A DNA stretch of 64,000 nucleotides, taken from positions 32,501 through 96,500 of the forward strand of contig ADNK01000489.1 of assembly GCA_000320545.1 (NCBI GenBank), written 5' to 3'. The DNA comes from Bigelowiella natans CCMP2755. Lineage: Eukaryota; Cercozoa; Chlorarachniophyceae. Positions within the stretch are counted from its first letter, which is position 1, and each line of letters starts with the position of its first letter. The notes under the pieces were generated by a model. That model did no database searches. It was given only the letters and a program-made list of their open reading frames with translations, and was not told the origin of the DNA. This document shows positions 11,501-21,600 of the stretch, in pieces. A program made the position numbers and the translations under genes.

Positions 11501-13511
11501 GTCGGATGGTCTTGCCGGGGTTCTTCTTCCGTAGCTCGGTAGGTGTAGGTAGCTTGTTGTCCGCTAGGTCCATAAACTCTAACGCATTAACGCTTGACTC
11601 AGAGGTCCACTCGTCAAGCCGTATCATGTTCTGGCTGATGGTCCTGCCTGACTTCTTTGGCAACTTAGCAAAGTATATCTTGTGATTGTAGAATGATATG
11701 ATCCCCCCTAATTTTTCTAGGGCATCCTGTCCGAGGAGTAGTTCCATGGATAAAGTCATGGCTACTCGGGTCTTGATTTGGGTCTCCGCGTCGCTGCCAG
11801 GTATCTGTAGCTTTAGCATTAGCTCACCGACGGTCTTCATGGAAGAGCTTCCGTCTGCTTGAGCATATTTACGTTCTTTCTTAGTCACTTGATCCAATAG
11901 TCCTAACCTTCTTACTGTGCTTAGGCTTATGAAGGACTTCGGCATGCTGCCACTATCCCAAAGGGCAGGTAGTTTCTTGTAGTCTCCGTAGCTGTCTTTA
12001 ACTTTAACCTTGGTCATAGCAACTTTGATAGTCCTGTTAGCGTCTTCGTCATTAATGTTGCATACTCCTAAGTTCTTTATGTCGTCTAGGGTCATGGGCT
12101 TGTCTTGGTCCTGCGTTGCTGGTACTGCTGTCTTCGTCGGCGCCTGCTTAAGGTGATCTAATATTCCGTTTATCTGCTGCTGTATAGCATTGATACTGTT
12201 CTGCTTTTTGTTCTTATATTTATTGTTCTTCCCGTTGTTGCTGCCTTGCCATTTGCTGTTGTTATATCCTTGTCCTCTGCCTTTCTTTCTCTTTAACTTC
12301 TCGTAGTGTTCGTTGAGCTGCCTGATCGTCATCCTGGGTCGTCCTTCTTTCCTGTCTCTGCAGTCTTTAGCGGTGTGTTTCCCTTTACGTGAGCAGTATC
12401 CGCAACGTCGGTTACCTTCCCTGTCCTTGTACCAGTCTCGCTGCGGCTTAATAGCGTTAATGTTTCCTATGCCAGGTACCTTAGGGCTGGTAAACTTGCG
12501 GTCCTGCTCCTGCTCGCGTAGGGATATAGCCTGCACTGCTGCCTCCATCGTGGTGTAGCCTTTCTCCGTAACGTAAGTGGATTCCTTTATCTTTAACTTG
12601 AACTCTTCAAACCTTGCCTGATCATCACCTGTGTTGTAATTAAAATCATGTAGTTCGTCGATCATATCCTGGAAGCGCGTGGCAAAGTCTCTAACAGGTT
12701 CTCTCTCATGCTGCATCATTGCTCTGTATTTTCTAATAGCCTGGGGTAGGGAGTTAGCATCCTGTTCATTTACAAAAGCCTTCATTATCGCCTCAACGTC
12801 TCGTAGCCCACTAACTGTAGTGTGTATTTTCTCTAGCTGCCTGATCCGGGTCCTGCCTGTCTCGTAAAGGTCCATGGCTTGCTTTATTATAGCTAGCCAT
12901 TTGAGCTTGTCGTTTTCGGTGGGGTTAGGGGTAAAGTCGCAGAGTATACTCCTAGCGTTCTTCCACCACCTCCTTGCCTCACCTCTTTTCCCGTTGTATT
13001 TCGTTATCATAACCGGTGCTGTTTTAACAGACATGAACTGGGTGTTCCGCTGTACCGGCTGCTGCTGCTTGACGGTGCTCTGGGTCGTCCCCCGCGAGGC
13101 GCCCAGACCCCCGTCGTTCCTAAACAAAGCTGCCCACTCTGGAGGTAAGTCTGCTTCGTAATCCATGATGTCCTGCATGATAGCTGCCCAAACATCATGT
13201 GTCTGATACTTGTATTCTATCGATACTTTCAGTTTGGCGTAGTTGCTCGCCCTGGGTCGCAAGGCTCGTAATGCCATTACGACCTTCTTGCTTTCGGCGG
13301 CCACGTCCTCGTCGTCCGCCTCGTAGAAGTTCTCCAGTGCCTCTGCTGCTGCATCTGCTTTCTTAATCCCGGGTGCTGGTCCCGGCGGTGCCTGTGGAGG
13401 TGTTCCTCCTCCTTCCTTAGCGTCCGTATCGCCCTTCCTTTCCTGTTTCTGCTCGTGCCCTTGCACGGCCTGCGAGCCAAAGTCCTGCTGTTCTTCTAGC
13501 TGCTGTGACAT
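8538..13511 (-). CDS. Gag-Pol polyprotein of the Ty3/gypsy-type retrotransposon
   Basis: One uninterrupted frame of 1,657 residues from ATG 13511 (MSQQLEEQQD). Seen in order: a gag region; a zinc knuckle, CGYCSRKGKHTAKDC, spaced CX2CX5HX4C (one residue longer than usual); an aspartic protease motif (LWDSGS); reverse transcriptase with motif A (SSLDKNESY), FPYGL and the catalytic VYVDDD box; an RNase H segment; and integrase. The integrase has an HGPAHVG zinc region, IVQIDVY, HVDNETS and SKVERLHRTL, which carry the D, D and E residues. A C-terminal extension of about 150 residues (ending VKFRKR) has no recognised domain. Gag and Pol share one frame, so no frameshift is needed. The second D to E spacing in integrase is only 27 residues against the usual 35. 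Confidence 0.93.
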   Translation of the reverse strand: MSQQLEEQQDFGSQAVQGHEQKQERKGDTDAKEGGGTPPQAPPGPAPGIKKADAAAEALENFYEADDEDVAAESKKVVMALRALRPRASNYAKLKVSIEYKYQTHDVWAAIMQDIMDYEADLPPEWAALFRNDGGLGASRGTTQSTVKQQQPVQRNTQFMSVKTAPVMITKYNGKRGEARRWWKNARSILCDFTPNPTENDKLKWLAIIKQAMDLYETGRTRIRQLEKIHTTVSGLRDVEAIMKAFVNEQDANSLPQAIRKYRAMMQHEREPVRDFATRFQDMIDELHDFNYNTGDDQARFEEFKLKIKESTYVTEKGYTTMEAAVQAISLREQEQDRKFTSPKVPGIGNINAIKPQRDWYKDREGNRRCGYCSRKGKHTAKDCRDRKEGRPRMTIRQLNEHYEKLKRKKGRGQGYNNSKWQGSNNGKNNKYKNKKQNSINAIQQQINGILDHLKQAPTKTAVPATQDQDKPMTLDDIKNLGVCNINDEDANRTIKVAMTKVKVKDSYGDYKKLPALWDSGSMPKSFISLSTVRRLGLLDQVTKKERKYAQADGSSSMKTVGELMLKLQIPGSDAETQIKTRVAMTLSMELLLGQDALEKLGGIISFYNHKIYFAKLPKKSGRTISQNMIRLDEWTSESSVNALEFMDLADNKLPTPTELRKKNPGKTIRQITELLDKTPPADDWDIDKGKKYINKILNEKYSDITKPTTKPSSKLTPVKIELKKGYEECIINDPEHRRPEADWEKIEWQINEWAKEGKIEPSNSPWNVRHVLAKKPTYPFFRLAHNFIRHNRVIKRIQTPTPRIDDVIEHVIGYKYYSSLDKNESYMQTPIHKTSRPITAFSSRHRKWHFVVFPYGLSISGDAFSSQNYRAYTHDGMASVLWVFVFVYVDDDIICTNTVVAQIFLLENIFIRFAHFGFTIRLQKCTFLATRIKWCGYYLEQGRITPNPEKVAALQQAPKPKNAKELKSFLQTAAWILRRFSPTYARTAAAFTTAYRKENSVGLSFAKVWAKAGLDAHFDNLIKLCSNTLLNAKLDTTRPATLWTDWSKLGMAAVLTQDQQIIRVWGRACTAAEAKYSPTKGEYKAMTEAQRKLRYYLLSVPSFTLMTDHKPLLGIDRKLEAPNDEYAAMRADTEEFRDKRTVVYAPGDKQLADYFSRLFEKKVPTQVTPMVNAITFEDGDFLPEPEELQHLQEHLDKYKHKHEVLSDRIYVYTNNVRRTYVPRRTRGALLFTAHGPAHVGENHITALLYHYYWPYKLKEIRTYLRGCRCSSLKAAGVATKESSKSRASKKIKARNFLDIVQIDVYKYDGYHYLTFVDVATGKCWVKKIIKVNVAKKNKGLYKQRLTNCYRTWESELQAIPDEVSINKIPKKLHVDNETSLLQLPHPNIDASPVYYAQSNSKVERLHRTLANLSRINSTTPDKIQGLVNDTFTSGGGIKDKEREEGDDNDDDTESEDEKVPYDGRVLKEGQYVRAKVNLRSRNKQDPFWGGVAKVTERKGRKQYYIYDGNRVTLRHISHLKNYDIGEKLLEDVKVNPTVWERAMPCLGPRPKFDVEYGNNKVRVNDDWRMKIVYLGYPGLRNMERVAMKIKDGKYQLLYLAVPDLPFEHWYKVLGDLDAEGWYGHEPKDEGEFWVSDKGDKVREESITWWLVKFRKR

Positions 13512-13528
13512 TGTTAGTCAAATCGTTT

Positions 13529-13545
13529 CCCGTGTGTGGAAGCCA
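13529..13545 (-). other. primer-binding site candidate
   Basis: Read on the element strand, five bases after the 5' LTR comes TGGCTTCCACACACGGG. It starts with the TGG expected to pair with a tRNA CCA end. The tRNA species cannot be named from the sequence alone. Confidence 0.6.
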
Positions 13546-13550
13546 AAGGT

Positions 13551-13876
13551 TGTTGCGCGTAAGGTGTTCACAGGCCGAGGCGCTACGTGCACAAGTAGGC
13601 AGGGGGGGGGAAAGGCACGTTTGCTTCCTTTTGAAGAGTTGTGTTTATTTTTATTAAAGATTATATTTTTATTAAATCGTGCACTGCGTAATCATTCGCG
13701 AAGCTTTCGCGAATGCCGCCGCACGTGGGGCAGCACACTTCCGGTGTGCTGCCATGAGTCCCGCCGGAACCCACGTGCCTATGCTGTATTAATATCTACG
13801 TTATCTATATTCTATATCCGCGACAACCCCTTTGTTGTCGCACGTGACTTGTGCCCGCGTAGTGGTACGCGCTACA
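13551..13876 (-). repeat. 5' LTR of the Ty3/gypsy-type element
   Basis: 326 bp, identical to the 3' LTR apart from one fewer G in the run near 13603. It would carry the element's promoter. The three CACGTG hexamers and the hairpins described for the 3' LTR are all preserved. The outer flank carries the ACGG duplication at 13877-13880. Confidence 0.93.
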
Positions 13877-13880
13877 ACGG

Positions 13881-14396
13881 ATCGCGCTAGCTAGATGGCT
13901 AGCTGGGGTCATCATCACTTGATGCGAGATGGACAATGAACAAACAGGGATCGATTGCACATGACATGAATGCGCACACTTGCTTGGCTTGCACACAACA
14001 AGCGCAGGCTTGCTAGCTTGCTAGCTTGGGAGTTGGCTTGCGTGGCAGCGCAGCTGGCTGTCCAGCTAGCTAGCTGCGTGCTAGCAGAACCAGAGAAGGA
14101 TCCATGATGAGAGCTAGAGAGAGAGAAGCACAGACCTAGAGATGCATCGCACAGAGAATGAACGGCATGAACAAATCAATCGCAACGGTGTGCATGGCAG
14201 GGCCATCAATCTTTCCATTTCACAATCCTGAAAATTTCCGAGCATGAATCTTCCCTCCTCGGCCCGAGTGAAAGAGAAAGCCAGCAGCCTCGTCGTACTC
14301 TCCGTTCTGCAGCCTTTTCAACGGGAATTTATCCATTGCGACAATGATTTTCACAAGACGTCGTCTTAGTCTGGACCGACGTAACAATACAATGCA
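13881..14396. other. intergenic region upstream of the GalT-like gene
   Basis: Nothing coding is supported. The first 250 bp consist largely of GCTAGCTAGC- and TTGGCTTG-type words. The last 100 bp before the ATG at 14397 probably hold the promoter and 5' untranslated region of the GalT-like gene; no clear TATA-like element is seen. Confidence 0.5.
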
Positions 14397-16775
14397 ATGA
14401 TGAGGCGCCGTCTCTTGAGGGTGGATTCTCTCACTGGAGATTGGGTACTGAGTGAAATGAGGAAATCATGCGCTCTGGGCGCATTTTGCGTGTTTGCAAT
14501 GAATCGCTATGCTTTCCTATAGGTGGTGTTTGCCCCTGGACGTCGCCATCGACCAAAACAAACGTCCTCTCCAGCGTCAGCCTTAGCGTACGTTGTGAAA
14601 TGCACGAAATTTATCGTCGAAAGTATTCTTTTGATATGCACAGACCGTCTTCACGAGCACAAACAACAGTACCCAAATCGTTTTGCTCCCTTAAATCCAG
14701 TCATAGTCACCACATTGCTTTCATTCTCAAAAGATTTTGCTGGAAAGAGAATTCATTTGAAAAAAATGCTCTCAGCAGCAAGAAATTTAAGACTTCTAAT
14801 GCGCCAAGAAGGCTGGATTCGTGTCCCTTTTGCCCTGGCAACGAGCATATGACCCCCCCGCCGCTTCTTCAGATTCCAGATGGCCTTGATATCACGGGAA
14901 ACAAGCCGCACGAGCCACAGCAGACACAGGAAGAAAAAGAAACAGAATCCACTTGGAAACTAAGGGTCGTCGAAAACAAGGTGTCGATTGAGGAAGGGCA
15001 TCGCTTACTCGTGTTGGTTGTTATTATCAAGATATTCCTCACATACTTCGTTGTTTCTGTTATTAATAAACGTAGTACCCAGCAGTGGTGCCGATCACTA
15101 CTATTGAAGCCTCCACTGCAGCAGCCCTAGCTGTGCAGAAAGCAGGCGTCGGCTTGCACACAGAGCTTCAGGATGAGTTCCAAATAGAGGCAGTTGGCCA
15201 CCACGAGGTAGGCTGTGAAGCGGCATTGTGTTTCAAACTTACTCGCCAGGGCAACTAATTTCTGGACAATGGGACCAACATGATGCCACTACTAGGATAA
15301 TTAAGTAGTAATACTTCTCACAACGTCTGCTGTGTTCGAAACCATGGTAGGTAGTGATTGAGAGTCCAAATCATAACGAGGTGCTTGCTCTGAGCTCCCT
15401 TTCTGCGATAGAAGACTTACTAACGGCCTGGCGAGCACGAGGTTGTGACTGCCGCAGTGATTTAATTGTGATCACATGTGGCTTTTAGCTGGCACCACAA
15501 CATATGTCTGCTCGGAGAAGTTGTCCAGGCAGTTAGTTGCAGCAGCGAAAAGAAAGTGCATCTATAGAGGGACAAGGACGAACAAAAAATGTGAACTTTT
15601 TTAAAGTAATATCCCTTTATCATCAGGACAAGAACTAGCAGCCGATCCATGGATTCATCACATCATTTACTTCAAGAATTGTGGCCCAGGGTAGGTGGTT
15701 TCGCCGTAATTGGGAATCGGATCACCAGAATCCTTCTTCCGTTACAACACTTGCATTCATCCATATCATCATCATCACTATTATCATTATAATTCAGTAT
15801 AATCATCATCGTCATCATCATCATTATCATCATGATTTCATCACTATCAGATCAGGGGCTTCCCTAGTACATCCCCATAGCCAAATCGTAGCCCTTCCCA
15901 TTGTCCCCCAACAGGTAACGACAGAAGAAAGACTTTTTGGAAAAAAATCGAGAAAATATTCGATCATCTCACTTCTTCTTCATTTTCATGGAGAAACGTG
16001 AGAGTTTGGACAACACCAACGATTGATGCCTTGGCTGATTGATAGTGAACACTTGCGAACAACTGATCCAAATGATAGTCCTCACTGCGAGGATTCCTTC
16101 AAGAATATTTTCGAATTGAGTGGGTCGTCGTTCTCTTTCTCTCCTCTTGCAAACAAGGTTGAGAGCCACCAACAGCGGGCAAGAGACTACTACACATCAC
16201 GAGGACATTCTGTATTCCATGGAATGATTCAGGTACTCGTCGTTTCTTACACGCATGGGTACGCGAACGATAAAACAACCCATTCCACCGAATCATCGTA
16301 CGCATAAGGAAGGGTTAATAGCAAAGCTGACCTTACACGATCAACAGAGAATCGAGGACGAGATGGAGCTAGGCGATTCGTTCTCTCTCCCGAGCCAAGA
16401 CTGTAACGCAAGTACCGTCTTAGATCTCGCAAACAGAAACGGCAGCAGCAGCAGCAGCAGCATCAGTAGCAGACTAGTAGATCTCACGGACTCCTTCATC
16501 GCCTTCATCCCCTTCGCTGCCATCTCTCCCTTTTTTATCCGCATTGTGCCCAGGTCAGTTGTTGACCATTCCATAGCAGATCCGTTGTTGATGTTCCAAC
16601 AAGTGAACAAACACTGTTACGGCATTATTTGCTATATCCCCTGCCACAACGACCACCGTATTCGAATTTCTTTAAGCTCTACTGCTACCACCCAATTTCA
16701 GGTTCGAATCGGCTACGTTTCACTCGGGCCTTACAGACGAATATATACCGGGTTCTCCCGACACACACACGCACA

Positions 16776-16831
<56 letters not shown>

Positions 16832-17999
16832 ACCAGCACAGTACACAGGCGCATATGCGCGTGCGCACATGTGCAACAATGTAAGGTAAAGACTACGAAA
16901 GCAAAGAGAGATGGGCTAAAGATGCACCAAGCGAGAAGAAACATAAAGAAAAGCATGTTGCCTTAGTTTTACGTTCTTCGTTGCATTCTCTCACATACCC
17001 TACACCTCACAGAGCTTGCTTGCATCCTAAAGCGCTGCTTGCAACGACTGCATGTTGAGTTGGACGAACCCGACTTCAATCTAGTTGTCAGGTAACGTAT
17101 TCGCCATCATCGGCACTGCTGCTGCAATATCTGCTTGACTCTTGTGCACATGCTTCCATGCACATAATACTGGTGGACGAAATGCTCAAACAGCAGCGAA
17201 GCAGCAGTCGCCTAATCTACTCATTAGAGATAGGAAAGAAGAAGAAGAAGAAACAAAGAGAAATAAAACGAGTGAAGATGATGGTGATGATGATGATAAT
17301 GATGATGATGATGGTAATGGCAACAACCATCCTATATCATGAACCAGTATTATCGATTTCACCACTTGCCATTCACATAAGTGGATCCTAATCCTATGTA
17401 TTTGTAGGTCTGCGCCCCTTCCAAATCGAGGCTCCCAGTGCGCGTTCAATTCAGAGGTAGTTAATGAGTTCTTACAACTCAGCCCACGTAATCATAAAGC
17501 TTTTCTTACACTTGTTTTAATGTTTTAATTTGCACCGACGACTACTATATGAATTGTACCATATTACAACCGATAAAACAAATAAGTTTGAGTTCCAACA
17601 GCATACCATAGTAGCACTGCATACGTTTTCATTCTTCGAGACAACTTTTGCAAGTCGTCCATCCATATGCAACAAATGCGTGGCCCAGTAGAGTTGTGTG
17701 TGTGGAGGAGGCAGTTGCGTGCGTGAGATTGTGCTGCCAGGATGTGTGTATTGCTGTGCATTGTTGTTACACTACATTTAAGTATCTTCTTCACAGCATG
17801 CAAGCGTTGTGTTTCCAACTTGTACTCGTCATCTCAAACTGCTTAGGCGACGTTCCGTTGGCACATCACCATAAATCCCCGTTTGGGGGCTGGAGCAATG
17901 GCTGGTTTTGAGTTTGGAAGTGGAATCTTCAGCAACGCAAATCTCCCCGAAGATGATGCTGCCATTTTACGAAATGTAGACCTAGGCACGATTGCTTAA
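14397..17999 (+). CDS. galactose-1-phosphate uridylyltransferase-like protein (GalT/ADP-glucose phosphorylase family), 13 exons
   Basis: Exons: 14397-14444, 14523-14587, 14779-14980, 15076-15207, 15351-15441, 15627-15690, 15851-15914, 16158-16232, 16348-16553, 16702-16751, 17013-17091, 17408-17456, 17847-17999. Every junction is GT-AG with matching phase; total 1,278 nt, 425 residues. Family motifs appear in order: SLTGDW|VVFAPGR, the zinc pair CPFC (C53, C56), VVENK|YPA, VVIESPNH (H157), the catalytic HPHSQ (residues 208-212, nucleophile H210), ARDYY, SFIAFIPFAA, FRWHITINPRLG and AGFEFGSGI. Such enzymes transfer nucleotidyl groups between sugar phosphates through a histidine-linked nucleotide intermediate. 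The second zinc site of the plant homologue appears lost (GHSVFH where CxxC is expected, PRFES for PKxHxS). The exact substrate is uncertain. Exon 3 could start 3 bases earlier (CAGCAG acceptor). Confidence 0.88.
16761..16832. repeat. (CA)n(GA)n microsatellite in GalT intron 10
   Basis: A CA run followed directly by a GA run, inside the 261-bp intron 16752-17012 of the GalT-like gene. It lies about 10 bases after the donor site. Confidence 0.9.
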
Positions 18000-18699
18000 T
18001 TCCACTGCTAGCTAGCTAGACTGGTATGTCGTCACGAATGATGGAAACTGATGAAAAGTTCATGAATGTGTAGCGGCAAATCTCTGTGACACATCGCATG
18101 CGCTGTTATACTGTAGCCGCTGCATTGCACAGCTACATATATAAGGATGACTATTAAACAAATTTAATTGACATTAATTACATTCGTCTTACATCGCATG
18201 CACGCGTTACGCTACAACAACCACCCATACGGATTATGGGTTGCAAGCATACGCGATGTAACCGAAAATGCTCCTATAGATCAGCAACGAGCATGTATGC
18301 GCACAGTGTCAGATCAACTACCTAGCTAGCCAAGCCCAGCATCGCACCAATTACATCATTGCATCAGCACTGCCCGGGCCACGCTAATATATGCGGCCAT
18401 AAGGATGGAAAAATAACTTAGTCGTACCGAGCTGCAGCCTTTATGACCGCAGCAGAGCGAGCATATGCAGCATCTATCTAGAGCAGATGGCAATAATGCA
18501 AATCAGGTTTATTTCATCATCATTCATAAATTTCGACGGCTACTAATAATATTATGTACATCGCCCGACGGTATAGCAGCACAGCGTGAGCGTCCGACTC
18601 GACACCAACATCTCTTTTTCAATCTTATGCATCACGTGCTTCTTCAGCAACATGAGTAGCGCCCGTAAGAACGAGCACCTCGTCGTGTAGATGTCGCGG
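18000..18699. other. intergenic region between the convergent GalT and CCP1 genes
   Basis: No supported gene. It contains TAGCTAGC words near 18010 and a dispersed repeat copy (18101-18190). Both flanking genes end here, so it should hold their poly(A) sites. Confidence 0.6.
18101..18190 (+). repeat. dispersed copy of the LINE 3'-tail repeat
   Basis: It carries the CTGTAGCCGCTGCATTGCAC core, AGCTACAT, AAGGATGA and a final ATTACATTCGTCTTACAT, aligning end to end with the LINE tail at 29.7 kb. It is divergent enough to be an old copy. Confidence 0.65.
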
Positions 18700-21600
18700 T
18701 TACGTAGATCCTCTGGCCTGTAACTTGCGAGAGCTCTGTCTCCGTAGCTGAGAGGAACGTCTGTTGGTGGGAACTCGGACGACGGCCGACTTGCTCTTTT
18801 TCTTGCGAGCGCGCTCTCGTTCCGCGGCCAGGATCCTCTTGGTGACCTCCTGTATCGCACGGTACACACTGCTCCGATCCGGGGAGAGCCAGTCGTAGAT
18901 GGTCTGGCAGAAAGCTTTCCCCATGCGCTCGAAGTCCCTGGTAGTGTAGTGCTGCCCCTTGAGCGGCCCCATGTTGGACCCGCAGAAGGAAGCCTCCATC
19001 GTGTACGAGTTCCATATCCGCAGCTCGCGCCAGAACACGACCCGGGCAGACCCTTTCTTGCGCTTCAGCACCGAGAATTTGCAGTCGGAGAACTGGAAAA
19101 GATCCGGCGCGCGGTTGGAGAGCATCATCGGGAATATCTGCTCACGGGCTTTCCACTGGCTGGCCATGAATAGTGGATCGGATGACCCGGGCGATGAGCC
19201 CATCTGCTGCTGTAGCTGGTGCTCCCCAGAGCCAGGGAAATTAGCGGCAGCCTCCATAGCTTCCTTCTTCCCGATGAACCCGCCAGTCTTCACGTCTGGC
19301 ACTTCGTCCTCACGTAGCGGCTTGATTTGCGCCTCGCTATCGTTACAACCGTACAGGCAGAAGTTCTTCATGACGCTATGGCCATGGAAGTCACAGTAAA
19401 GCATCACAGGCCGCTGGCGGGCGAGCGCAGACAGCAGCTGTTTGACGGCGAAGATCGTAGGATGCTTGATTGGGCATGGGTTCTCCCAGTGGCGGTTGAG
19501 ATCCACGCCCGACAAATTGCAGCGATAGTTGCCGTTGATCACGCCGTCCGGATTGAGAATCGGCACGATCTTGAACACCGCGTTCTGCCGCAGGAAGCGC
19601 GCCTCCTTCGACTCGCCGGTGAGGAACTGGATGATGCCCTTCATTACCCAACTCGAGTTGGCCTCGCCAGGGTGCACCCTGGAGGAGAGGAATACGATAG
19701 GCCTCGAACATATCGCGATCTCGCCCCCCCCGCTACAGTTGTTGCTGTTGTTACTGCTACTACTGCTACCAGCTGGGCTGCTGCTGCCGAAGTCAGTGAT
19801 TGTGAGGAGCTCGACGACGTTATTTCCGCGGGTTCGGCACAACGACTGGCGATACATGTAGCTCGACGCACGCTTATTGCTCTGGATGCTCCGGAGGAAT
19901 GCCCGGTTATACGAGTAGGTGAAGGGGTAGAAGTACGCGAGGCGCACGTAGTCTTCGGTGTGAGGGAATTTCATGGACATGGAGAGCGTGTAGAATGTGT
20001 CGGGAGAAGAAGAGGATGGAGAGGAGGAGGAGGAGGAGGAGGTGGTGGTGGTGGTGGACGCCGTGGCGGATGCAGACGGCGGGGAGGGTTGATGTTTGGC
20101 ACTGCTGGTGCTGGTGCTGTGTCCCTTCGAGTCTTTCGTATCGTACTTGCCTGTCGTTGAGGCTACACGACCTGCGCCCGAGCCCTCAGGTGCGGGAGCA
20201 TTGATCACGTTACCGTTGTTGCTGTTGTTGTTGTTGTTCTTGGCGGTATCCCCCCCCCCAATTGTGCCCCCCGCCGCGGTGGTGATGTTGGAGTTGGCGT
20301 TCTCTTCGTCGCTATCGCTGCCGGCGTCCTGATCTTGACTCACATCCAGGCTGACCCGCGCGCCCGCCTTTGTATAGGCGTTGTGGAAGTACGAAACAGA
20401 TGTGGCGTCTACTCGGACCCAGCCCTGCCCGGTGGCCTTGTGCTCCTTTGCACTGAAGATCACTGGGCGCATGCCGTCGTTGAACACGGACGACGACTTT
20501 TCGTTGTTTATGATGTTGAAGGTGTAGGTTTGGCCGGCGCGCATGTGCTGCACTCCGAAGTAGAACCACTGCGTGAAGCCGTTGGTGTTCGTGTCGGGAT
20601 GGAGAATGAGGTCGTACTCCGTCGGACCTACTCGGATGGCTCGCATCAGGTTGCCTTCCTCAAAGTCAGACTCGAAGCTCAGAGCAGGAATGCTGCCTTC
20701 CCCACTACTACTACTACTACTACTACTACTCCCAGTAGTAACCCCCTTCCTCCTCTTCTCCCCCCCCCCGGCCGTCATCCTTTTGTATGCCCCTCCCATC
20801 TTTTTTGCGTTGCTGCTGCTGCTGCTACTATCGAACACCAGCTTTGGCTTGAGAGTGGAGGAGGAGTTGTTGGTGAGGCGTTTGAAATTGTTGAACATGT
20901 CCCTGAGGTACTGGCCCTCGCCAGTCGGGTTGGACTGGAGGACCTCCGGGGCCTCCTTGTGTTTCGTTGCTGGAACATAAGCCATCGGGGTCATGCCAGG
21001 CGGGGCGTCCTCGTGCGATTTCTTTCCCGAGGCGAGCATGGTGGGAAGTGCTAGCATCGTGTCTGAGACTGCGCGCCAAATCTTCTGATCCTCCTGTGGC
21101 ACACCTACCACTTGCCAAAGTTCAGGGCAGAAGGCGATCAGCTGTGATTCCCATCTGAGCGAAGGCGATGATGGCGAAGGCGAGGGGGAAGGGGCTGATG
21201 AGGTTGATGCAAGGAGGATGGCAGGGTAGTTGGCGTCCACAGTCGTCAGCTGGTGCTTCATTGCTACCCTTCTCAATATCTGTCTCGTATCGTAGAGCTG
21301 TATCTCCTCCTCATTCGTCGATCTTTGATCTTGACCTCCCCCCTCTTTCCCTCTCCGCGACGACGCTAAGTTGCGACTACCAGATTCTCCTCCGCTGCTG
21401 CTGTCACCTGTGTTGGCGAGTGGGGTCGTCGTGGGTATGGCCGAAGATTCGGACGCGATAATCCGGCGTTGAAGCAGGCTGAGTAGAGAGCTTGCAATTT
21501 TGAGAATAGAGGTGGCGACGTTGTTGCCTGACTTTGCCGCTACTGTAGCGTCTCCCGTTACGGGTAATGCATTCCATACAACCTACAAGATCACACGAGT

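Larger units (their letters stand above)
8160..13876 (-). mobile_element. complete Ty3/gypsy-type LTR retrotransposon
   Basis: A 5,717-bp element read on the minus strand, bounded by direct LTRs (8160-8486 and 13551-13876) that begin TG and end CA. The 4-bp sequence ACGG occurs on both outer sides (8156-8159 and 13877-13880), consistent with a target-site duplication. The LTRs are identical except for one G in a homopolymer (10 versus 9 G), which points to a very recent insertion. Inside are a tRNA-type primer-binding site candidate, one long gag-pol frame and a purine tract next to the 3' LTR. The order protease, reverse transcriptase, RNase H, integrase is that of Ty3/gypsy, not Ty1/copia. 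The gag-pol frame is uninterrupted, so the copy may be autonomous. Confidence 0.93.

Noticed and set aside
19327-20160. 277-codon open frame on the plus strand opposite the CCP1-like gene
   Set aside because: It lies antisense to the conserved carboxypeptidase core, is Gly/Val/Arg-rich as expected for a mirrored GC-rich exon, and has no domain or splice context.
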